Shown: positions 34,160-50,530 of the stretch, in pieces
Position numbering within the stretch: position 1 is the stretch's first letter
How the letters are laid out: each line of letters opens with the position of its first letter
Assembly: GCA_015680905.1 (NCBI GenBank)
Contig: CM027379.1
Location: 98,693,001-98,757,000, forward strand
DNA length: 64,000 nucleotides
Reading direction: 5' to 3'
Origin: Coptis chinensis
Lineage: Eukaryota; Streptophyta; Magnoliopsida; Ranunculales; Ranunculaceae
Notes under the pieces: generated by a model
The model's input: the letters and a program-made list of their open reading frames with translations, nothing else
Database searches by the model: none
Told to the model about the DNA's origin: nothing
Position numbers and translations under genes: made by a program

Positions 34160-34167
34160 TATATAAA
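34160..34167 (+). promoter_or_regulatory. Probable TATA box of the PRMT1 gene
   Basis: TATATAAA, 126 bp before the ATG. A CT-rich leader follows, as is common in plant 5' untranslated regions. Confidence 0.6.
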
Positions 34168-34292
34168 CCAAAGTATTCCAAGTAACTTGCTAAAAAAAAA
34201 AAAAAAAAAACTATTCTCAACTTCACCACTCTCTTTTTTTTTCACCATCCTCAAAACCCTAATTCCCTAATAGAACCCTAAATAATTAAAAA

Positions 34293-39968
<5,676 letters not shown>

Positions 39969-39994
39969 TGTGGATTGTGGAGGCGCATGATCTG

Positions 39995-40413
39995 CCTCTT
40001 TCTTTATTCCAATCCATCAGGTGTCCCTGGCTCCCTGATCGAAAGTGATTTAAATGTGAAATTTGTTTCGATCACAATCAAATTAGAGTTATTTTATTTA
40101 TTACCCTGCTGAATGAGAATGACCAAAATGAATATGATGCAAAGGTGTAACATTTTTGTATTCTTAATCAAGTGATTTCAATTTTTCAAAATCTGCAATG
40201 TTGTAACCTCTTTCTTTATTCCAATCCATCAGGTGTACCTGGCTCCCTGATCGAAAGTGATTTAAATGTGAAATTTGTTTCGATCACAATCAAATTAGAG
40301 TTATTTTATTTATTTCCCTGCTGAATGAGAATGACCGAAATGAATATGATGCAAAGGTGTAACATTTTGTATATTCTTAACCAAGTGATTTCGATTTTTC
40401 TAAATCTGCAATG
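39995..40413. repeat. 212-bp tandem duplication over the PRMT1 3' UTR
   Basis: Copy 1 is 39995-40206 and copy 2 is 40207-40413, about 95% alike. The unit begins CCTCTTTCTTTATTCC, 26 bp after the stop codon, and runs to GATTTCAATTTTTCAAAATC-like sequence. Any poly(A) signal inside it is doubled. Confidence 0.93.
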
Positions 40414-40609
40414 ATGGAGGTTACCAACTTTGGGAGAATCCACTTAGGAAGTTTAGTTTATTTAGCTTTTACACTATGAGGTGGAAGGAAGGTAATGCCA
40501 AGTGGAACACTGTTGTTTCTTGGACCTGTTCGTAGATGTTCATTTATTGTTAGTTGGACCAGGCTGGCTCGATTCTTGGTGCCATTTTAATGAAACTTGG
40601 TAGAAGTTC

Positions 40610-41140
40610 CTAAAGTGGTTGGATAATGAAACCAAAAAATATTGAACCAAACCAAATACCAAACCAAAAAAATATTAACCATATTTAAGAAACATCAAAT
40701 TTTCGGTATCAAATGACGCGGTTTTGGATAAATTACGCCATATAGCTCACGTAGTTTTTCCAAAACCGCACCACTAAACCCATCTAACAGGTCTAAGTCT
40801 ATGCGGTTTTCCAAAAACCGCGGGATGTCACCCACATTAACTTTCTTTTTTATTTTCTTTCCCAATCTCTCGCTGGTTTTTGCAAAACCGTGTGATTGAA
40901 GCCCACTGTGTAGCCCAAGGCCCCAAGTCTACACGGTGTTAGAAAAACCGCACGGTTTTTCCAAAACCTCGAGAGAGATTTAATACAGCACCAAAACTGG
41001 AACCAAATTTTTTGGTTTGGTGTTTTTTTTGTGTTTTCATCAACATGTGACTCCTAAAGATGAAAAAACACCAAATTGTTGAAAATTTAGTGTTTGGTGC
41101 TAAGAAAGTATCTCTCTTAAAGATGCTCTAAGGTGGTTAG
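40610..41140. repeat. Intergenic repeat rich in GCGGTTTTCC/AAAACCGC inverted words
   Basis: Several short self-complementary stretches (for example GCGGTTTTCCAAAAACCGC near 40803) recur to about 40970. The segment ends near a GATGCTCTAAGG sequence typical of MITE ends, and similar sequence (CTAAAGTGGTTGGATA / CTAAGGTGGTTAGATA) flanks both sides. It is probably a small non-autonomous element. Confidence 0.5.
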
Positions 41141-41185
41141 ATAGTGGGCACGGTTGTGATATATTCTTGGGTATTTCCAGAATAA

Positions 41186-41317
41186 GAGAGCGGAGCGAAC
41201 GTTCTGGGCCGGGTGGGGGGGCAAAATGTTGTTTCGTTTGTGGTTTCTGTCTGACTGTCGTCAGTATCTTTCTTCTTCACCCCAAACTCACCTTCCCTCT
41301 CCTCTCTCTCCGCTCAC
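41186..41317. repeat. Second, inverted copy of the GA/CT-rich MITE-like element
   Basis: GAGAGCGGAG at the left end and CTCCGCTCAC at the right end. The reverse complement aligns with 36641-36817, including ACGTTCGCTCCGCTC and the ACAGAAACCA block. Confidence 0.65.
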
Positions 41318-41960
41318 TCCCCACTGCTAGCAGTTATATTTCTGGTTATAGGTCTGGTAGTATAGAATCTTACCTGATGAGAATTTAATTAATGGAGGTT
41401 AACCCAAAAAATTGGTTCATTGTAGAAGCAAGAACTGCGGCGCCACTTTTAAACTGATTTCCACTTTGATTTTACGATTTACTACAGCATCCAAATAGAT
41501 ATGTTTATGGTATTTCCTGCCCTGCTCAGATTGGCATTGGAGCCATTTGTGACAAAAACGTGTAATTCTGTTACACTACAGTACTATACCAAGCTCAAAA
41601 CCTTTCTAATTTCTGCTCATGGCTACCGAACTAAACAAGCCAAGAAGTACAATAGAGCCGTTGCTGCTGTTGCTCCAGGAGCCTAAAGATCAGCTTTGTT
41701 GCCTTTTGAAGGCTTTTTTGCAGCACTTGTTTTCGTTCTTTTCCACCATTGTCTTATCTTCCCGGAAAACTGGTGTACACGTCTCTTTAATGTTGTTCCT
41801 GTATTTGTGACCTGTTTCACAATTTTCTGTTGCCAATTTCCTTTTTCAGTTTCCTTCTCTTTTAAGACTTTCCCCTGCAAGGTGAGAAAACGGATATTTT
41901 CTTTTACAATAAGTAACAGTGGCGTGGGAATTTTCTTATAAGAAATTATTAACAACATTG
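41318..41960. other. Intergenic between PRMT1 repeats and the MSAP gene
   Basis: No supported gene. The 93-codon minus frame at 41683-41964 overlaps the stop of the MSAP gene and has no domain support. It is probably 3' untranslated sequence of that gene. Confidence 0.5.
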
Positions 41961-44422
41961 TCATACCAACTTTGAAGGGAACTCTGCTTCATCATCATCT
42001 TCATCATCTTCGGCATCATCTTCCCCTAAATTTTGCATGTTCAACAAATCATCCTTCGAGTACATTTTCATTCCAGGAGCTCCCGGCATACCCTGAATGC
42101 AGGTACCCCCAAATTGAAGTAAGAAATTGACAAAAACATCGTGTCAATACCAACTAAAGATGAAAAACGCGTCGGTTCTTGTTTTTTTAGCAACAAGAGA
42201 AATTACCTGCATTGATTTCATTAATTTCTCCATTTCAGCCTCCTTAGCAGACTTGGGAACAAAAGGTTCTGCTGGGGTCCAATCCTGTACACAATCACTG
42301 GTTAAATAATATATTCCAGAAAAAATTACACCACACAATGCTGCTCTATGTGTTCTGTTGATGAATAGATAATACCTTCAAGTGCATCATATGGCAAAAT
42401 ACACCGTCACCTGTACTAGTTGATATGGAAACATACTTACTGTCTTTATTTTCATGCTTTAGGTTCTAGGGCTTCATTTTAATGGCCTTGACAAGAGTTT
42501 CAATTATGGAAGAGGTAAAATCTTTGATGTTAAGAGTTTAGGGTTCAAACTAAAAATAAACAGTGCTAAACTGATTTTAGAGTGAAATTACGTTCTCAGA
42601 AGTAACACCTGACTTAATGTTCAGAGCAAATTTATTACAAGAAGGATATTCAAATTCCCGACAGACTTAGACATTTAAATGCAAACGTGTTCGCATGGTA
42701 AGATATTTTCAGGTGGATTACTATGGATACGAGAAGAAACAGAATCACACCTTCTCATCAAGGCTTACATTTTATTTTCTTAAAATATAATGTCACTGCA
42801 ATGGACAAACTCACAGATTACGTCACGCAAATGAGAGAGCAAATAGATAAAGAAGAATATTCCAGAAAGACAGATATCCAGGAATCCAAAAAGGAAGTGA
42901 ATGTCCTAGAATCAATCTAGGATATTCTCAAGATCAATCATGATAAAATCTTTCTTAAGATGTTGTAAATCGTATATTCTGTACGTGTTATTTATAGAAA
43001 TTATTGTTTACAAATGTATTATAAATTGACATTAATGAATCCTCTCAACTCACTTTGAGTTAGAGTTCTCAAAACATTGTTAATAGACTCCTGCTCATGC
43101 AGTCACGCTACCTCATCCTGGTTTCTTTAAATAGGTCTTGGGATAAGACTTTGTTGTTGCTATCGTTTCAGAGTGTTGACTGAACCGATTAGTCGGACAT
43201 TTAGGTAACGCACTGTCCCCTATCACATTTTCTCGCAGTCATTAGGGATCAGTTGGCTGTTTTGACCCAAATTTTCAACATTTTCCTTCCAATGACATCA
43301 GAGAAGCAATGATCCTTTTGGAGCTCGGTGGAAGCGACTTAACACTCCACAAATTCATATTTACATCTGTATCTCAGGTTTGAATCACCCGATTCTACTG
43401 ACCTTTGGTACATTTATTTTCCTTATACTTCCATAATTTCCAGTCCTCAGTCCTACACCCTTACTTTGATGACATTCTTTACTAAATCTTTTCGCAACTC
43501 CTAGCCTCCCAGGAATAGATAAGCCTCATCTACTATGCTCGTTCTTGGCTGGTTTGATTTCATTTCACTCTTATGAAAGGGTGGCGTCCAAGAATGCATT
43601 AGTGGAAAAAGAAGAGGAAACCATTGGCTTGTAAATTGTTTAGTCATAAAATGGGAAAAAAATCAGCATTGTGCAGACACGTCATAAGAGAATCTTCTGC
43701 ATTGTTTAACTATAACTATCATATACAAGAAGTCAAATCAATACTCGTACTCAAAAGTGTGATAAATTACCTTGGGAAGTGGTGGAGGTTTGACAGAGCA
43801 TGCTTTAGTAAGATCACTGCAAAGATAATTCACCAACGAATTTATCTGAGGCTTGGATTTGAATATATATTCAGCAACATCAGTATCAGAGTACCCCATG
43901 ACCTAAGCACCAAATTATAACATCAGTAATGCATTGGTCATTTGTTTTTTGAGGTGGATAATTTTTAAAAAAGAAACGTCTCACCTCCTGACAAGCCCGC
44001 TCGACCGTCTTGCATTGTGTATTACATTGTCCTTCAGTTTCCTGATCAACTAGCTGGAAAGCAATATAATATAATAAATCTAGGTTAATAGACAACCTGA
44101 CAAATTAATTCAAGGCTAAAATTGTAATCTTTACCTGTAATCCACCATCTTTTTTAACATAATCCATCCTTAGAATCCAATCAGCTTCTTCTTTCTTCAA
44201 ATTACAGACATTCTCCGATATTTCAATGATCTCAAACTCTGATACCTTTTTTTCCGATTCTTTCTTCTTCACTTGGTTGTATAGTTCATTTCCAAGTTTC
44301 TCACAAACTTGACATTTTATAAAAGGTATGTCCTCCTTTCTTGAAATTGAACTGGGTTTTTTAGCAGATACCCGCGAAAAGATTAATACAACAGTGAGTA
44401 TTATAACAAAAACTCTCCCCAT
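41961..44422 (-). CDS. Secretory saposin-like MSAP (canopy/TLR4-regulator-type) protein, five exons
   Basis: Exons on the minus strand: 44135-44422, 43985-44053, 43771-43902, 42207-42284, 41961-42092. Each is a multiple of three; total 699 nt, 232 residues; introns GT-AG. Residues 1-20 (MGRVFVIILTVVLIFSRVSA) form a signal peptide, and I chose this ATG over one 84 nt upstream for that reason. Then come a CQVC pair (37-40), further paired cysteines (QCNTQC, ERACQE, YLCSDLTKAC) as in the DUF3456/canopy saposin fold, EPFVPKSAKEAEMEKLMKSM, GMPGAPGMKMYS and an acidic tail. It matches the plant TLR4-regulator/MIR-interacting MSAP type (Arabidopsis At1g42480, by recall). A secretory-pathway chaperone-like role is inferred from animal relatives. 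Confidence 0.9.
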
Positions 44423-47400
44423 TCTCTCTCTTTGCAGCTCAAACTCTTCTTCCTTTTCTTTTTTAATAATAAGAATTAGCTGAGAGCTGATTACGTGTTT
44501 CGCCACTTTTCATTGGCTGATGAAAGTTAAAATGGTTGGTCCGGCCCACATACTGTCCCGGTTAATGGGCCCCCATATACAATGGCCCGAATTCCAAACG
44601 CAAACTTTTGAGTGGGACGACACTTGGTGTTGAGAAGTTAGATTGGTTCTCAAAAGTGTGAATGCAACAGTTTACGTTAGACTTAAGGGAAAGCGAGATC
44701 GTGAAATACCACCAACCTTGTTTACGTCTACCATTTATTGCCACGTAAGGCTAGGCATTAAGTGGAGCTTCTCCTTGTTTTGGTTGGTTTTTGATCGACA
44801 TGGATATCGATCTGTCTTCAACTGTATATCACACATGCACCGACTGATTACGCGATCTGCATGGGCCTGCCAAGATGCACATAATCTTGACTTTACAAAC
44901 CTTGAACATCACAATAATGTGGATTATATCAAGACATAGGTACGTACGTACGTACAGAAGAGAAGAAAAACGATATCAACGCATAAACGCACTGGACATT
45001 TTTATTTATTTATTTATTTTAAAACAATTGAAGATAAATGTCCATGCTAACAATTGATATACAGCGATTACCAACTGATATTCTTAGCCTAAGAGCGGAG
45101 ATGTGGTATATATAGATACTTTTCTTTTTCGGATAACTTTCTAGTTTAGTTTGCTTAAGATGGTTTTGATCTTTAATTTAATTGCTTAAGGTTGAGTCTT
45201 ATCTTTGATCTACAGTTTATCTGATTAATTACATATTTCTTCAAAAACATGCTTTATATAGATCTTAATTACAACACTACATTTCTCAAAGAAGACCTGA
45301 ATGAGTTGCGATTTTTAAATCTGACATCTATAGACTTATGCTCGTACACCAAAGCAATTTGTCAACTCATACTTTTCTTTTGCGTATTGAGGTGAGAATT
45401 GAGCAATCCAATGGTCTTACGCACGATCTAGGGACTAATAAAGAAATAAATTAGCTTCAGTGAGAAATTGTTGTGTTGGATTTGAGAGTCAATTTGGGAG
45501 AAACATAGCCGGCACAGCTCTTTAATTTGTGCTCCCAATGCACATGCAATTTGTTAAGGAGGTCATAGGATTATGTTGTTTAGCAGGTGGACAAGCACCC
45601 CATGTTGTAATTAATGTATCTCCTTCATATTCCATATGGCATCATCTTTTGTGCGCTACTAGCTAGAAAGATCATTGTCTTCTCTACTATATCGTTGGAA
45701 AATCTAGCTAGCAAAGTTCTCCATTTGCCATGGATTTCTCATTTCATGGTTGCCAAATTAGATTAAGGCCGAGTTTAAATTAATGTATATTAGTTGATTA
45801 TGGAATCAGATATGTGCAGCGCAACATCGATCTCATGCTTGCTTGCTGGGAAAACGTACTTGAAACAATATAAAAGGTGATCGGTTTCGTTATTGTTTCG
45901 CTTGTCGATGATTTATATATATAGCATATTCAATGGATCGAATTGGTTAGTAGCGCTATTAGCCTACTCATACGTGATTTGAAATTTCGGATGATATTAA
46001 AACAGAACTCCACTAGCCAGTTTGATTCTAGACAAATCAACTTTGTTGCTGCTTGAAACCCAAGCAACTAGCTAGTATTGTTGTTGGATATGCAATCCAT
46101 CAATATGACAAATCATTGCGCACTTGCCCCAGTGGTGCGAGACTCATACATTTGTTTTTGGTCCACTTAAGCAGCTATGTTCCCCCACTGGGCTGGCAAG
46201 CTAACATCACCCTCCTCGAAGTTTTTCGTCCATGGAGTCATGGCGACCAAGCTCTAGCTAGAGAAGCCGGTTGGCTGGAAGTTTATAGTCACCAGATGAC
46301 CAGACCCATATATAAGGCATGTCGCTGCTGAGTTTCAATATGCGGATGGATGCACAACCATGGGATATGGTGCCAAAATGAACCGAATTAATTATTTCAT
46401 ATCAGAGACAAACTGATCGAGCAGTTCCACACTCACACACTTCTAATCCATTACAAAAAATTCTCAACTTACAATAGGGCTATTCTAATGAAAAACCTGT
46501 CTCAGTCTGATCACGTACAACGTACAAATCATGGAAGAACCAGAATCCATCGACTGATTCAAACAGGCCAAGAGTGAGGTTGCAAGGCGATCTTAAACTA
46601 ATAACAACCAAATGCTAAGATTTACATTGACAAAATTCGTGACATATATATGGACTTGTGAAGGGTCCGTTTTGCATCCATGTGGGTGCGGGAGTTGCAC
46701 CAATCACCAATCATTGGTTTTGAATTTTGATTAGAGAATCAAGATCAAATCTGGTAATGCTGTATCAAATTAGATTAGGATCACAATGGGAATATTATTA
46801 TTATATCCAATTAAGTTAAAATAAAATATAGAGATATATAGTTGATGACATTGGAACTTATGATATGCTCCCTAGTTCCCAGTCAAAGATTCCGAGATTT
46901 GAACCTAAAATGGGTTTAGTAAGCGTTACATGTGGGAATATTAATAAGCTCTTACATTAACCAAGTATATACTTCAAGCAAGAAAAATTGTAAACTGTAA
47001 TCAATTTGTAATGTAGTAATTAAACAACTGGGTGGTGAGGAAGGAGGTGACTGCAGACGTTATTCTGGTGGGGGCGTTATGGGCTTAAGGCTGAAGGGTA
47101 AGGCGACTCAGAAAAGACAGTAAATCACCTGTATTTGAGTTCATATGTTCAATGAACTGAAACTCCTTCAGACCATTACTTTATTTTATTTTATATATTC
47201 CAAATTCCAAATCCTTGTTACATCCAAACGCACAAATCGTATGCCCAGTTTTTTTTACTGTGTAAACAGAACATTAGAGCGCCAGCTATACTAGTGCTGT
47301 TGACATGTTGGCTGGTCTAATGCATATGAGAACAGTGGTTCGAGCTGAGAAGTACGCGCGCTTGTGTTTCTGTTTATAAAGAGGGACGCCAGCAGGCAAG

Positions 47401-47954
47401 ATGTGCAAAATTTTGTTAAATTTAGCTACACTCATAAGTAAAATCTAATTCATCTAGTTCAACACCATAATATATTATCCAATTAATCAATATATATATA
47501 TATATAGAAAATGAATTCAAATCTATTTTTTTGTGAATATTATCTACTCACCATAAACAAACATCATCTTTACAAAATTTCAACTCATTTAGAAATCTCT
47601 ACACTATTTTATGGACTATTAGATTATTTTTTAAAGATGACAACAATTTTTATCTATATTAGAAGTTTTCAAATAAACTGAAATTTTGTGGAGATAGTCT
47701 TTATGTTTATGTATTTATTTTAATTTAAAATAAGTATGAGTTAAAATAAGTATGTAAATTATTCGCTCTCTCAGTGAATTTAAACACAACAATTAAAATA
47801 TGTAAACATCCAATCCCCACTCATCAGTTTCTCTCAATCTCTCAATGAGGAAGCCATAGGATTTCACTGTATAGGCAGGTAACCTAGGTAACTTAGTTTA
47901 CATTTTCGATTACTTTCTGAAAATTCTCTCTAAGTACATACATTTTTATTCTTA
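44423..47954. other. Intergenic, including the MSAP promoter side
   Basis: No supported gene. A 92-codon plus frame at 46053-46331 has no recognised domain. Simple repeats: TACG at about 44939-44955, TTTA at 45001-45020 and TA at about 47488-47506. Confidence 0.5.
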
Positions 47955-48880
47955 AGAGCAAGTCCAATAGAGAGCTGCTAAATGGGGCTGCTAAAAAGTG
48001 CTACATATATAGGCCTTTTAGCTTGCCCAGCCGAATTTGGCACCTAAAAATAAAAAAACCAATCTAATCGCGTTTTCTGTTTTGAAGTGCTAAATGATAC
48101 GGACGACATAGTTTCTACCGTCCGTCCATTATTTTGTAATTTAAGTTGAATTTTCTTTGGACGGATGACACAGTTTCTACCATTCGTCGAAATTTAACAC
48201 ACGGACGGCAAAAACTATATTGTCCGTCTCCCAAACTTATTATAGCAGTTACTAGCGAAAGTCTTAACTTTGGCTGAGTTTTTTGACTCCTTCCAAATTT
48301 AAGACCCTTTTAGTAGCTCCATTGGAATGACATTTTTGTGGTTGGGGTGCTATATTTGCCTTTATAGCATTCCCAATACAAATCATTATGAGGAGAAATT
48401 GAGAGTTTTCACCTTTGAATACCAAAAAACCCTTGCCCAATACAAGGATGACAAAGTTGGTGACTTATAACTAAGTCACAACGAGAATAGCACTTGCTAT
48501 TGAGATTTTCACTAAGTTGTGAGCTTTGGACGGAATGTTTTATTTTGTCTCGTGTGTTTTTTTAAAAAAAATCAATTTTTTTTTTTCCGGACGGAATGTT
48601 TTATTTTGTCTCGTGTGTTTTGGTTGTCTCGTGTGTTTTTTTGGTTTTTTTAACTTCAGACGGGATGTTTCCGTCCGGTGTGTTTTTTTTATTTTTACAT
48701 TCAGACAGAATCAAATATTCCATTCGAGATTCAAAGTCACCTTTGCATTGGGCACTCTCATCTTGGTTTTCACCAAAACAGAAACAGAAAAAGATAATTG
48801 AGCCTACATCGAGGTGAAGAACAGTTACTTACATGGGAAATGCTCTTAGCAGCCCATATAGCCCCCATTAGACTTGCACT
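47955..48880. mobile_element. Outer MITE, split by a second MITE
   Basis: The left end AGAGCAAGTCCAATAG and the reverse complement of the right end (AGTGCAAGTCTAATGG) form an imperfect terminal inverted repeat. It extends inward over a shared GGGCTGCTAAA block. The inner MITE at 48365-48845 interrupts it. No coding sequence. Confidence 0.7.
48365..48845. mobile_element. Inner MITE with TTA target duplication (481 bp)
   Basis: Flanked by TTA at 48362-48364 and 48846-48848. The ends TAGCATTCCC and GGGAAATGCTC are inverted repeats. Inside is a doubled block GGACGGAATGTTTTATTTTG at 48529 and 48590. A 3-bp TTA duplication suggests a PIF/Harbinger relative. The same family is split by Copia-B at 55394-62963. 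Confidence 0.75.
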
Positions 48881-50401
48881 GATTACTACTGAAGATCTAA
48901 GCATAGGTCCTGATAGATGGCCTAAAGTATCTACCATACTTTTTCCATACAAAATTAATTGTCTTATATTAACCGTGGGTATAGTACTATACTATATTAC
49001 TATAGTTACCTTGCATTGAATTAAAAGAAATTTGATACTTATTAGCTTTCCCCTTCGGCCCTTACCCATTTCATGCAAAAAAGTTTTATCGTTTGTGATT
49101 CATCACATGAAACATACACCATTCAACAAATAATAATGGTCGACTTCACCTTCTTCTTACAGCAATTTGGCTTTTTGGCTGAACCTTTATTTTGAACCTT
49201 TTTAAATGGCTAGCTTCAGCTTTATCTTACTTCCTGGATCTTTGGCAATTGTCACGACTTATTGGGTCCCTAAAAACAACCTAAATTCAGAGCTAAAATA
49301 ACTATGATGGGCCATTTAACCAATTTGTAGTTCAATGAATTGGAAGGAGAACATCTTAGAAAGATTGTTTTGCTTAAAGCTGTACTTTAAACGTGGCATC
49401 TGATGTGAATTGTTTCTAAAGACAGTCTACCAACTTGATATGGTTCACAAATTTGAAGGTATATTGTGGAACATCGCAATTTTGATGTTCTATCCACAAA
49501 TTTTAATGAAACCATTAATGAATCTATTAAAATCTTTTTGCCATATAGAGTTTAGTAGTTTTTATGTTTCATCTCATTATACTATTTTTTTTTGTTGGCA
49601 TGGTCAAGTATTACCCATGGAAATTGTGGGTCGAAAGTAATGACATCCACCTTGCCATCACCATTTATCAATCTCTTGATTTTAGAGCATCTTCAATGTA
49701 TTTCCCTAATAACACCCAAACTTAGTATTTATGCTCATTCATTTATATATTTTACTTGAACAAAAACAAACTATCTACAATCCCCAACTGTTTGTTTGCT
49801 TAAGTATTAATTTTTACAATTGAAAGATCAATTCCAATATAGTTTAGAAATACAATGTGAAAATTGGTATTTTAATCTGGATATCCATGCACCTACGTGC
49901 ATCGATGTTCCCTAATTTCGTTGTTACTTCATCACCAAATTTATCAAAAATCAAAAACCAATTCCACAACCGCGTAAAAAAGAAAAATGGCAGCACGACT
50001 AATTAAGAGCCAAAATATCTAATTGATTCTTAGTCGTGCTTTATACAAGTTTTGCTCGTACTTAACACGACCAAATCAAACTAAGAAAATACTTTTCAAA
50101 CTGAAAATTCAAATTACACACAAATAAGTTGTATTCAAAATTACAATTCACTCCAAAAAGAAAAACAAAAAAACCGAAATAGTAATAATCGCATAAATCC
50201 AGTTAAGGGTCAAAGGCTATTCTCCGTAATTCCGTATCACCAACTGTCGGTCTCTAACCGTAGTTAGTATTTAACCACGCATTAAAGGGACCCACATGTG
50301 GAGAGAGAAAATCGTCGGTGGGAGTGTTTAAACCGTGGGGGGGTAAAAAAGCAAAAAACAAAAAAGAGGAGAGAGAAATAAGAGAATCGCTTCGTAGTTG
50401 G
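48881..50401. other. Intergenic upstream of the NDR gene
   Basis: No supported gene. It contains a perfect 11-bp inverted repeat at 49992-50002 / 50030-50040. Confidence 0.5.
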
Positions 50402-50413
50402 TATATATATAAA
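50402..50413 (+). promoter_or_regulatory. Probable TATA box of the NDR gene
   Basis: TATATATATAAA, 118 bp before the ATG at 50531. Purine-rich leader sequence follows. Confidence 0.65.
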
Positions 50414-50530
50414 AAACCCATTGAAGAGAGAGCCAAAATTTTCATTAAGCCTATATTTGAGAAAGAGAAGAAAGGGGCATCGGGTGGTGGGTTTCTTGAC
50501 TCAGTGAGTTGAGTTACAGAAAAGAGAACC

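Noticed and set aside
41683-41964. 93-codon minus-strand frame rich in Lys
   Set aside because: It overlaps the stop and 3' UTR of the MSAP gene and has no domain. The spliced gene explains the region.
46053-46331. 92-codon plus-strand frame as a gene
   Set aside because: No recognised domain, no clear promoter or splice context, and length expected by chance in the long intergenic stretch.
48526-48817. Plus-strand frames with hydrophobic repeats (MFYFVSCVF)
   Set aside because: They arise from the doubled poly(T)-rich block of the MITE. The repeat explains the repeated peptide.
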